Assembly: GCA_037893225.1 (NCBI GenBank)
Contig: JAZGUH010000155.1
Span: 1,240,001 to 1,304,000 of the forward strand
From: Hippasteria phrygiana
Taxonomy: Eukaryota; Echinodermata; Asteroidea; Valvatida; Goniasteridae
Length of the DNA stretch: 64,000 nt
Direction of reading: 5' to 3'
The position numbers and the translations under genes were made by a program. Positions 52,384 to 63,500 of this stretch are shown here, one piece after another (positions within the stretch are counted from its first letter, which is position 1; each line of letters starts with the position of its first letter). The notes under the pieces were generated by a model that saw nothing but the letters and a program-made list of their open reading frames with translations, had not been told where the DNA came from and made no database searches.

Positions 52384-55300
52384 TTGAGACAGAGAGGCTG
52401 AGTTATGTTTTGATTGAATTTTTTTTACGGTCTGTGGGTCCGAGGGCAACACAATTTTTTTTTTTTTGGGGGGGGGGGGCCTCAGCTATTTCAAAGAGAG
52501 ATAGACGACTGATTTTGAAAATTTACATTTGTTTTTTTATTACGTTGTCTATCGGCCACTGTAGTGGCAATACAGGCGAAAGCGTCTTGCCGTGATAATA
52601 TCCTGCCGTGAAAATTCGGCTAGCCTAAATTCAGGCCCAAAATCTAGGGCCAGGATCAGCCAGATATAAAAGAGAAACCATTTTCAGTACAACATCCAGA
52701 CATCGTGTTGCTGGCATGTTCGGGAACCCAAAATTTGCTTTTTGCATGAACACCGTCACAAGTCCTAATAGTTTAGGAAGCTCAAGCCTTGTAATTTATG
52801 CGGGCACTGTGCGGGCTCAACTACGTACACGTGAACTAAAATGAACTCTGTAGGCCTAATGCCGGGTCATTTGGTCTTGATGATCATGGTATATTTGTGT
52901 TTTACAAGCTTAATCAAATGTACAATTACTGTAAAAAAGGGGCTTAATATAGTTGAGAAAGTTAAGAGCAAAGTACATTTCTTTTGTTATGTGTTCAGTT
53001 GATTTCGGATGTTTTTTTCCCAAGCGCGTTGTCATGAAGGGTTCACAAAACCCTTGCCCGCATCCGCACCCTCGCCCTCATTCGCACCCTCGCCCTCATC
53101 CGCACCCTCGCCCTCATCCGCACCCTCGCCCTCATTGTTAAAGTGCCAATGCATTATGCACTGGAACGAAATATTTTCTCTTTTAACCCTCTATTTTGTC
53201 CCGCCAAACACCGCTGTAGCGCGGTACCGTTGTTGATTCTGGAAAACCGCAAAAATACAAATAGAATTCGAGAAATTCTACAAAAATTGTCTTTTTACAC
53301 ATTTCCAATGCAGCGCTCCTGCTTTTTGTTCCACCGAGCGCTTATGCACATGCATGCATAATTTGAATATATTAGCCGATTGGTCAATGGCTAGTTCGGT
53401 ATTTTAACTGCGCATGTTCACAGTGGCATGGCTACTCGACGCGAAGCACGACGCGAAGCACGACGCGAAGCACGACGCGAAGCACGACGCGAAGCACGAC
53501 GCGAAGCACGACGCGAAGCACGACGCGAAGCACGACGCGAAGCACGACGCGAAGCACGACGCGAAGCACGACGCGAAGCACGACGCGAAGCACGACGCGA
53601 AGCACGACGCGAAGCACGACGCGAAGCACGACGCGAAGCACGACGCGAAGCACGACGCGAAGCACGACGCGAAGCACGACGCGAAGCACGACGCGAAGCA
53701 CGACGCGAAGCACGACGATGAAGCACGACGCGAAGCACGACGCGAAGCACGACGCGAAGCACGACGCGAAGCACGACGCGAAGCACGACGCGAAGCACGA
53801 CGCGAAGCACGATGGTGCGACGCGATCTGCACGACGATGAAACACGACGCGACGCACGACGCGAAGCACGACGCGACGTACGACGGTGCAACGCGATGGG
53901 CGACGGAAGAAGCGACGTTAAGGTAGAAAAACCTGCAAGCTGGAAAAAACGATGCGACGGCACGACGCGACGGGCGACGGCACGACGCAACGTCGTGATG
54001 TCACTTTGGATTTGCATACTAGTGAACATCTACTTACCCAGCAAGTTTTATGACAGTCAGACCTACCCTCATGTGTTAAAAAAAAAAAAAAATATCAAAT
54101 TTTTGATGACGTTAGAGACTTTTCAAATATATTAATTTCCTAAATATCTATGAACAGCAATATTATTACAAAATTATTTTCAAATTTAGCATGTTCTGTT
54201 GATATGACTTAAAGGTTCGTAAACTTACAGAATCAATATGAAATCGTATAGATGATGTCACTATGACGTCATATCAGTTTTCATCTATAACGCATTGCCT
54301 ACCTGCATACTAAGACCCCAATCGGACCATTGGTCACGTGACCAATGTGATGTCATCATGACGTCACTCTTTTAGATACAAATTCACTATGGGGTCTTTT
54401 CCGAAGTTTTATAGTAATATGAGTTTGTTTTGTCAAAAGTGCAGGCCGGGAAAAAAACAGAATCTGAGATTTTGGTGTAGGCCTTAAAAATGCACCTTTA
54501 TTGTGACGTCACATAATGACGTCATCATTACGCCACCTCATTTTCCATCTATAACACATCATGATAATTGCCTCCAAAAGCTACCAATTTTGTCAAAAAT
54601 CCTGAAATATGACTAAGATCCAAAAGTTCACAATAGATACAAATTGACACAAAAGTATGCTACCCTTCTCCAATAATCTTATCTAAGTGAATAATGCTGG
54701 GTTAATATTTCGTTTTGATTACTGAATTTATAACAATTTCCTGATTGGTTTACGACTATCATCTTTACTTTTATGAAAGTCTCACATTTATCATAATATT
54801 TATCATCGGGGTTTTAGGCAGCATTTGAAAACACAGTCTGTCAATTCAGTGTGTAAATTAAAGCAAGGTGTCCACATTTCTGAGCTGTAGTCATTTTACA
54901 TGCAAATGACAAAAAGCATTGTCCGAACCGTTCAAAAATCCAAACAGGGTGTCCAAAAGACAGCCCCGTGACTAAAGCCGTGGTTATAATGCTTTTTTTT
55001 GTACAGGTTTTGCCTGCCAGTCATATCCTGTAAAATTGCCAGGAAAACGGAACTTAACAGTCAGTTTTCCTGCTAGCCTTGCACTGCAAAATTATTGTTG
55101 AAAACAAAGAAATGAAAAAAGGACAGTGTCAGTCAATTTCTAATGTGTCAGGTTTACATATGTGTTGATGGTACATCATTGGCAAATCATGCAGTTTGTT
55201 CAAAGTTCCGCTTGTTGTCTTGTTGTCCTGTTGTCCAGATACAGAAACATATTAAGATGTGGGAATAGGAAGACAGCAGTTACTGCAGGCTCTCTTAATT

Positions 55301-55814
55301 GTAAGTCTCCATGTACATCTAATCCTTGCACATGGGCCTGGATGGTGCAGTATAATATTAGAGACTTCAGCTCAATTCTGCTTGCTCCACTGACCATCTT
55401 CCCTGACAAAATGTAAAGGCTGTCATCAAATCTGAACTAAAGAACAGTACAAATTTGCTAGTATTGTACATGTCCATGACCCTTTTTTATATGTTATTTA
55501 TTTATTTCTACATTGTTTTATTTTTTAGGTTTTTTTCTGGGATTGGGGTGATCTGGTTGGGCTTATAATGTGTACATGTGATGTACTCGCAGACTGAAGT
55601 GTGTACAATATTAACTTGAACAAATTCTAAGGGGCATAACTACCTCCCAAAAACAACTTTTGAAAGTTTTTAGTCTTGACAATTTTGTATCAACATATCT
55701 AAGCATTGGCAATATATTGCAGTATGCATAACTGGAATTTCTATATTTCAGACATTAAACTCTTCAGTTCAGTTCATTTATTCTACATCTTATTCAATTC
55801 ATAAAGAATGGCAC
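52384..55814 (+). repeat. 3.4-kb tandem duplication, unit 2
   Basis: 127 bp longer than unit 1; the difference is fully explained by one extra 18-bp unit and 109 bp of extra 12-bp minisatellite. One substitution was noticed outside the arrays (C at 50574 against T at the matching site near 54004). Confidence 0.95.
53441..53821 (+). repeat. 12-bp minisatellite, 31 units
   Basis: The expanded copy of the array at 50119. One unit is 13 bp (GATGAAGC form near 53717), which shifts the phase and splits the array. Confidence 0.95.
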
Positions 55815-57177
55815 TTGACAAGTTGGAAAGATTTTACTTTAATTCCCCCCATCCAATCCCATTCATATTGTGTTATCGCATGGCACAAATTTTAGTTTGA
55901 GGCTTTTGTTGGGAAACTATTATTCTCATGCTACATAGATGTGAAACAGTTTGTGGTGACTGTATATTCTTGGCAGTGTATGGTCACACATGTACATGTA
56001 CGGTGTTCACATACATAAATATGCCGCGTCCATTCGGGGGGAAATTTATACACGGTAAAATCGTTTGAATTTTGCGCAGTCACTGGTCGAGTCGTCCAAA
56101 AACAATCTATTTGAAAACCAATGTTCTGTGTAATACTTGAACATCATATCGATTAAGAATAGATTTGGATGATTTTTCGTCGTGATGATCCGGTAGGCTT
56201 CCGCTTGGCCACGATGATCGTTTGTCGTGATTTATGCACGAATTAATGAATTTGTTGAATACCACTGTGCTTGTTTAGCACCGAGAGCCTCGCGTTCAAC
56301 CCGGAAGTGCACAGACGTGAAATTCGTCTACGGCGGTCTGCTGCTGTCTTTGTGTCAACCCGCCTATTGTGACAATTTTCCTCGAAGTACGCCCTCATCT
56401 AGGTTTTCTGGATCCATGCATGACAGAGACTATAGAGTACCTGGCTCGTTGCCTCTTTCGTTTCAATTTGATTTCCGTTTTTCAGTTTGGTCTTTCTCTA
56501 CTGAGCCTACAACAAGTCCTATTCAATATCAGTTTATTCCCGATGCACGACCGCCGGAACCGGGGGGGGGGGGGGGGGGGGGGGGGGCGGGGGGGTTGGG
56601 CACGCCCCCCCCCTCCCCCCCACTTTTTTCTTTAAAAAAAGGGGGGGGGGGAGAAATATCATAGGGTAGGTGTCTACGTGTAGTAGTCGTATTCTGACTA
56701 TACTCCCCTCCCTTCCCCCTTCCCGATCCGTCCATGGTGCATCACGGAGCCGCCGCGCCGCGGGGAACTCCCCAGCTAGCTACGTATATACGCGGCGGAT
56801 CAACCGACTGTGTGTAATAAATATAGCCGTTGCAATAATACGGTGCAAAAGCGCGCGCATGCACAAAATGAAGCTCGCCGCGCTTTCTGTAGCTGTACAC
56901 ACGTAGTCTATAGTTCATCAGCAAGATTGATAATCAACAAGACGCACTTTCCGATTGTTACAGGGGCCTAGCCAAACCGCGGCCGCGCGCGCGCCCGGCC
57001 GGCCCCGATATCATATCGAGCGATGCACGAAAAAAGCAAACTACGAGAAGCGGTTGGTACGCATCTTCCACTGATTTAACAATAGAAGTGAATGTGGTTA
57101 CCAGTTAACACCCCCCGCCCCCCCCCCCCCCCCCCCCCCCCCCCCGTTGACTTGATTTTGCTCAGTGCAGACTAGGC
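55815..57177. other. No gene; G25 near 56563 and long C run near 57110
   Basis: After a host repeat tail (to about 56010) there is a GC-rich stretch with a G run of about 25 at 56563-56587, more G/C tracts to 56650 and a C run near 57119-57145. Open frames across it are homopolymer products. CAACCCGGAAGTGC at 56298 matches the inverse of sequences at 2686 and 7627. Confidence 0.5.
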
Positions 57178-57965
57178 GTGGATCCAGGGGGGGGGGGGGG
57201 GGGGGCGGGGGCACGTACCTCCCGGTAAATTGAGTAAACGAAAAACGAGAGAAAAGGAAGGGAGGAGGGGGCAACCTCCTTAAAAAAAAGTACCGGCGCC
57301 GATATTAAACCAAAAAAACATCTGCTGTGTCTACTTTTTGGCATAAAAACACTGCTGAAAAATGCAATAAGAAAAAAAGTTATCAATCATGCCATGGAAC
57401 TGAAACCCTCTTTTAAGAGAAAACCGGAGTATTTCCCGTAGCCCGGGGATTTCAACTCTCTCCATCGATCCCCCTTCGATCCTTCTTGCCGGGTTCGATC
57501 CCCTTTTAATCCCTTTGCCGGATCTAGTGTAAACGCGGTGCATCTCAACATCTAATCCCCTTGGGGGAGTTTATTAAGGTTAAATGGCCACAACCAGCAG
57601 GAAACAATCGATCCCTAACCCCTTGCCACCGGGTGGCGCCGTGGCACCAGGTGGCGCCGTGGCACCAGGCCGGGTTATGCAGCCAAGCGAAACGAAAACA
57701 AGAGGCTTGTGCAGCCAAGCATAACGTACACAATACCCCAATAATGGATTGAAAATGCAGAAATTGACGTGTATAGACGTCACCCGGGCAGGTGGCAATT
57801 TCAATTTGTGTCAACCGTACGCAAGGGGATTTATACTAACAAACATGTGCCCAAATCCTCTATTATTTCTTGCAGCCGATCTGCCGATGGTTTTAACACA
57901 GGGCAAGGAACAGTCTGAAATCAAGCCCTTTTCTTAACAATTTCAACTGGACTGAATAAGCCATT
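57178..57965. mobile_element. hAT-like element B, copy 2 (right end missing)
   Basis: Parallel to 5095-5700: GGCGTGGATCCAGGGG, CATCTGCTGTGTCTACTTTT, CATGCCATGGAACTGAA and CTTGCCGGGTTCGATCCC in order, then the conserved exon-like segment at 57876-57930. The right inverted end is not found; similarity stops near 57960. An unrelated GGCACC/GGTGGCGCC repeat lies at 57620-57670. Confidence 0.7.
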
Positions 57966-58276
57966 TGCGAGTTAAATTTGAATAACATCTGGTACACTGA
58001 CTTGCTTCAAATGCTTGGCACATTTTAACTCTGAATTCTCCAGACCAAAGAAACTGTTGCTTATACCCAGCACGATATGGGGCAGAGGGGTAGGCTACCC
58101 CCCTTTTTGTCCCTATACCCATACACTCTCCAGACTATTGTTACCTAACACATCCCCCCTAGACTTCCGAAAAGAATTCCTGAGATTCCGGGAACACAAT
58201 GACCAACACAAAAGAGGGGGGGGGGGGGGGGGGTTCGCTCTGCCCCATATCGCGCATCATATGCTGTTGCTATAAA
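57966..58276. mobile_element. Palindrome-bounded segment with G18
   Basis: GATATGGGGCAGAG (58076) and CTCTGCCCCATATC (58238) are inverted about 170 bp apart with a G run at 58216-58233 just inside the right end. Probably a MITE of about 180 bp. Confidence 0.6.
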
Positions 58277-58425
58277 CACATGATTCGGGGCAAGCTCTTG
58301 CATAGTTACGTAAGAGACGCTCAGCACCAATACATTGTTCACAATGGGTGAGAATGGTACAAAGACACCAGACCATTCCGGAGCTGGGGGTTGCTAGCAT
58401 AAGGCTTGCCCCGAATCACGTGATA
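58277..58425. mobile_element. MITE with GATTCGGGGCAAGC ends
   Basis: ACATGATTCGGGGCAAGC at the left and GCTTGCCCCGAATCACGT at the right are inverted with one mismatch. About 149 bp. Confidence 0.65.
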
Positions 58426-58739
58426 TAGTAACGTAACAATTTAATGAAGCACAATATTTAGAGTGCAATATTTATAATGAAGCACAATATTCAAAGAAAA
58501 CATCTTGTGTGTTTTCAAAACGCTGGGAACGGAAATTTACGCTACATATACGCAGACTTTGCATGCTTCGCATTGATAATCGGCCATCGATGCTGTCTTG
58601 TCGTGTCAAATTTCGTCATGTTCTTTTAAAACCCGACCACAGTGTGATCTTGTTCTGAGCAAAATATTCTCGGGTCGCGGTCCTGCCGTCCGGGCGCAAG
58701 GATAGTGAACTCGTGTCAAGAACAGACCGCCCGAACTCA

Positions 58740-59050
58740 GACACCACGGTGGCATGGGTGTCTTGTGCGTAAAGCGCTCGCCTCTCAACAATGATTCCCG
58801 GCTCGGACCATTATATGTGAGTAGAGTTGTGCGTTGGTTCTCTCCTGTGTCACGAGGGTTTTTCTCCGGGTTTCTCCGGGTTTTCCTCCCTCCGGAAAAA
58901 TCAAACACTTCCTATCTCTGGCTGTGCTGCTCCGTTGTCATGGGTCGATGTGGCCGGCGGCCGGAGGCGCCTTTACGTGCCAGCGACTCGACCACGTTGT
59001 AGCCGCGTCCTTCGCAATTCAGCATCCCAGCTGCGAGTAATGCGAGGATG
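58740..59050 (+). mobile_element. SINE-like repeat with GGTTTTTCTCCGGG block
   Basis: A degenerate tRNA-like head (AAAGCGCTCGCCTCTCAACA, GATTCCCGGCTCGGACC) precedes CACGAGGGTTTTTCTCCGGG and a GTTTTCCTCCCTCC tail. The block resembles a repeat common in marine invertebrate genomes. I give no family name. Confidence 0.4.
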
Positions 59051-59251
59051 AATAGCCTCCCAAATTTTAATATATATCCCAACTTGGCAATAGAGACAGT
59101 ATACCGTCATTACTTACGACGGCAGCTGCAGCAACAGCAGTACGTTCTTATGTAGCGCTGAACTTTATCTTACATCACTTTATAAGCAAAGAACTGAAAC
59201 ATAAAATAACTGAAATTATATGGTCTATTTGTTTGTCACTTTTCTGATCAG

Positions 59252-59466
59252 ACATAGGAGGCTGGGGAAATTCCAAGTCTGATATACAAGCTCTTGTTGA
59301 AGGTAATGCCACACCGGTATGCATTTTATACTATGAGGAGGCAGGTCTACTCAGTGTTACCGAGAGTCTCCCATTCTGGATCCAGTACAAGGCCGGTCTG
59401 GTGACGATCGGCAAGAACTTAATAGGGAGGTCAAGACGATGGATTCGTGGAGTGGAACGCTACTGA
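59252..59466 (+). CDS. Probable orphan exon of a FAMeT-type domain
   Basis: After CTTTTCTGATCAG| a frame in phase 1 encodes DIGGWGNSKSDIQALVEGN and later LPFWIQYKAGLVTIGKN. The IGGWGNxxS motif followed some 30 residues later by FWIxxxxGxxxxG is the pattern of the farnesoic-acid O-methyltransferase-like domain (Methyltransf_FA), found in many secreted or cytosolic invertebrate proteins. The frame ends at TGA 59464-59466; a change of frame near 59428 would allow WSGTLLNAT and 20 more residues, so a frameshifted pseudogene is as likely as an exon ending at GAG|GTCAAG. Its phase fits the donor at 41846, but 17 kb of repeats lie between and no intermediate exon is seen. Confidence 0.45.
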
Positions 59467-59696
59467 ATGCCACCAGCGGGTACCAGCTGCTCTACATGCT
59501 GGCATAGCTACTTGGCAGCTACCCGGTGATTGGGTGTTTAACTATCAAATCAACGGGTAGATGATGTCATCGACAGAATCCAATGGGAGACTTTTGAGAC
59601 GCTGGGTGGCAGCAGAGTAAACGGTGCTTTTCCATTGTTCTGACCAGACGTGCGCATGCTCACAGCTACGCGCGCATGCTCAGAACTACGCGCCCA

Positions 59697-60014
59697 GACC
59701 AAAATATTCTAACTATTTCCGATGAATTATTACATCCGGTATAGCCGCTAATGTCACGTGACGAAAACGGGAGGAATTGCTCTAGTTTCCGAAAATGTGC
59801 GAAGTTTTCCGAACTAGTTTTCGGTAACATTCGGTTGTTAACGTTGATGTTCGCAATAACAAAATGTCTGTCATGCCCGTTACAGATCCTTGAATTCGAA
59901 TTCTCAATTATACATAAAAACTGCAAAAATCAATGCCATACTCTTGCAGTATTTTGCCGACCGGATTTTGCAAGAATATTAAATTTGAATGATGCCATTG
60001 ACGTCACTCGTCAT
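59697..60014 (+). repeat. Dispersed repeat R, copy 2
   Basis: Same order of blocks as 47946-48258, about 88% alike by eye. It lies between two inverted 50-bp sequences (59572-59622 and 60520-60576, GGAGACTTTTGAGACGCTGG type). Confidence 0.85.
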
Positions 60015-60046
60015 GATCTATTTTAAACCGTGGGTACTACCTGATT

Positions 60047-60481
60047 TAAAGCCGTTTCATACTTCACGCGAATACGAATGCGAAGCGAATTTATGACGTC
60101 AAGGCCAAATACCGGTATTCGCGCAGCGAATTCGCAAAAGTTGAACATAATTTCAACTTTGAGTGATCCCCACAATATCGCTTCCAATATTCGCTTAAAA
60201 TTGGGTGTGATCCCTGGCTATACGGCATTCTGGGTTTATGACTTCTGACTAGCGCCCACCCGAACAAAGATACTGACAATTTGGGAGACCGCCAACATAG
60301 GGCAAGATAGCTTAGTTGGTAGAGCGCTGGTACCCGGAGGTCGCATGTTCGAATCCCGCTCCTGCCAGTTTCTTTGTTCACTTTGAAAATAATTTCAACT
60401 TGTGCGAAGCTTCGCCGCGAATGTTTCATGGCGTCAATTTTTTTCGCATTCGCATTCGCGTGAAGTACGAACCGGCCTTTA
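60047..60481. mobile_element. Palindromic MITE split by a SINE
   Basis: TACTTCACGCGAATACGAAT at the left and ATTCGCATTCGCGTGAAGTA at the right belong to inverted ends of about 37 bp. Without the insertion at 60160-60388 the centre is itself a hairpin (TTCGCA..AGTTGAA / TTCAACTTGTGCGAA). Confidence 0.85.
60160..60388 (+). mobile_element. tRNA-like SINE with 13-bp target duplication
   Basis: ATAATTTCAACTT flanks both sides (60147-60159 and 60389-60401). The tRNA-like region is 60301-60368 with an A-box-like TAGCTTAGTTGGTAGAGCG and B box GTTCGAATCC but a shortened anticodon arm. About 140 nt of inserted sequence lie upstream of it, the last 80 of which are shared with 15032-15203. Confidence 0.88.
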
Positions 60482-60576
60482 GTCGTCAGGGGGAATCTTT
60501 AGGTCAGGGAACCAGACTAGACCGTTATATCTGCTGCCACCAGCGTCCCAAAAGTCTCCTATTGGAGAGGCTGCTT

Positions 60577-63500
60577 AAAGGGCCCATACAGTAGGATTTT
60601 TGTGACGTGAATCGTGTAATAGTAACCTATTTGCATCGCTGTGGTTTCGGGCTCTAGATTCTACATGTCTTAGGTATGGGTGGAAACGATTCTTCGTTCC
60701 GGAAACTCCTATAGCCCGCATCCAATCCCCATAAAGCCGCCCCTAGAGACACCCTTACCCCCATATCTCACCCCATATCTCACCCCAACTCTCAAAGATT
60801 CCGTGTACTGGACGCGCTTAAAATCTTCTCTTGAAATTTAGAGATGTTGTCTTTGCTTTGAATCTCGAATCCAACGATCCGTAAAAAGCTCAATTAAAGC
60901 CTGCTACCGGAGGGCGATTGCTATTATCAGGGCTCACTACGCCCTTTGGCATTCGTACTTTTCAAAACGTTAAGAAACCATAATACCTGTGTGATTCTTA
61001 AGGGTCCGATGTGTTACCTGTTTGCAATGGCCCATCATCGTGCAATGATGTGAATTTATAGTGCAATGGCAACCCCGGTTTTGCCCCGAGAGGTCTAAGA
61101 TCTCGATTCCTGGGGTAAAATGATGCAACGAAGTAGTCTCAGTCGATTGCCTGGTGCTTATGAACGGCTTGTACAGCAGGGAGCTTCTATCGGGGGTTGC
61201 AGGACTAAAGAGGTAAACGTCGGTCAAGCCGTAGCTCCTATCAGCTATCATATTAGCCATTCGCTCAACAGCTTCCGCTGGACCCATCTTATACTCTCCC
61301 AACGTCTTTCCGACGTATAACTGAACAAGCGACCTCCCCCTTAGTTTTCGCGATCTCATAGGTCTTGGTGTACCCCAGGTGGGTGTCTTGATCACGACTG
61401 TCCGACATAAAAGTAGGAAAAGGCAAAATCTGTAGAGGATGAGGCGTCGAACGAAACCCTCCCCCATCTCTAAGCAAAGGTTTGCGACGCGCCGCTTGAT
61501 CTGGCCCGTTAACTACCTGACATTGTCCGAAATTGGTTTTTCTTGTTTTTGTCAACATAGGAGCCCACTGCGGCCGCTGCAAAATTCTGCTGACCACTAC
61601 GATCGACAGATCTTTCCCACCTAGAATTAAGCCGCCAAATCTATACAACTGCGTCCTACCCCTAGAATTATGTTCAACCAGAAACTTAACAATTTCCCAT
61701 AGAATTGTTTTGGCGAGGTCCACATCATCCATGCAACAGCCGACATCATGTATTACTCAAGAAATGCCATTAAGTATTTTGCCCAACTACCCTTTGCCTC
61801 TGCCGACAAGAATATCGTCAAGCACCTTTTGCCTAGCCATTGCTCAAACCAGTTTGCTACATATGAAAGGGAACTCGGACCTGGGCGTCTACATCTGAAC
61901 TTCCACTCCCTTTCATAGACCAGAAAATGGACCGCAACAGTAGTTGTATCCTTCGGTGCGATTTCAGGCTACATCGGACTATCAGAATAGACTGATCACC
62001 CAAGTCGTGCGTTGGAGAGATGGCAAATCCGGGACACAAGGGGTAGGTCCTGCAGGGAACTGGGTTCTCTTCTGCCTTGGGGCCACTGCGAAATTATTTA
62101 GCATATACCTGGTTCCCGTCAAACGATCTGTGTTCCTACTGGAATCGTTGACGTCACGGTACAGCAGAGCCCTCTGGTGCATGGCCCCTGCATGACAAGC
62201 TAAAATTCTGCAAAACACTTTCATACCACCATCGTTGACCTTTATCTTAATATATAAAGCTGATAACCAACCTAGGGAAACTGGCCTCTTGCAAACGGCA
62301 TCGGGTACTACCCATTGCGGAGGACATTTGGGTTCCTTGGCACTGTTGGCTTTAGATGGGAAAAAGGAAACCTTTGAAAACGCATAACGGAAGAGGAAGG
62401 CCCATCACACTGTGCATATATCCACGCCGGTGGGAAGTTTAATAAACTCCATCTTGGTTATAACTTTGAAAGGCTCCAAGATTTTCTTGCGAAAGACTAT
62501 AGCCACCAAGATATTCAACGCTTGCTTTGGTACTACCAGCGTAACGACAATGTTACCCGATTCTTGGAAAAGCTCGGCGAGGGCTAAAATGCGTGCAGAT
62601 GGAAAGACGCACCAGTCTTTCTACCGAGACAAGGTTGAGCGAGTATGAGTTACCATGCACTGGGTACCTAATAAAAGGAATCCCCACGGCTTCCCATCTC
62701 CTTCACATGGCAAGTAAGTAGGTAATGAGATAAGGTCCAATGTGATCCTGAGGGACTAAACAGCTCTCTTTGAAGAAAAGGCCAAAACAATCAAGTGGGC
62801 CCCGAATTTGCTGTTGAACTTTCTCCCGAGGGGTCTCAGCTAGGTATACTTTGACCACACCCATTGCAACCTTAGGTCGAAGTCTGCCTTCAATGTGAAT
62901 GCCAGGGTTAAAGCTTTGGGACTCATTTGACAGTTTTAGGGACTTAGCTTCCAAACGTATCCATCATGGTACAAAAACTTGGATCTATCTGCACATCAGC
63001 GCCCATCAACTCCGCGGTCACCGAGGACATCAAAAACTGAGGCAGCACAAAACACAAAGCATGTGCTCTTCGATGTCGGCCATTCCCGGACCCCTGCACC
63101 TCTCGCTACCAGCAAATGCTAAGGTGACATCACTTTCTTTTAGACTGACTACTCCAGGCGCGTATGGCCATAAACATCTGAGCCCAGCTGTAACTCAGTA
63201 AAGGCTTTGCCTCCGGGCGCTCAACAAGACGGCAAAAGGTATTTCATCTCGTGCCTGGCGCGCGAAAGGGACTAGGGTCGTGTCATCCGACGACGACATG
63301 AATTTCGACGACATTCCTTGTGATGACTACTTCCTCAGCCGCACGTGGATTAAGATTGCATTGGGGCGATATTATTTGCCAGTAGCGCTTGCTTTGCTAT
63401 CATGGGGCCACAAAGGAGGGAACCTATTAAAAGAAAAGTACATGTTACAGTAGCAGAATCCCGAAGTTTATTGAAACTTCCAAAGGCCTTTAAAATGCTC

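Noticed and set aside
60091..60429. Minus-strand open frame with GRSGIRTCDLR
   Set aside because: It is the translation of the tRNA-like SINE; the same peptide comes from 15018-15190. SINE-derived peptides of this kind are often mis-annotated as proteins.
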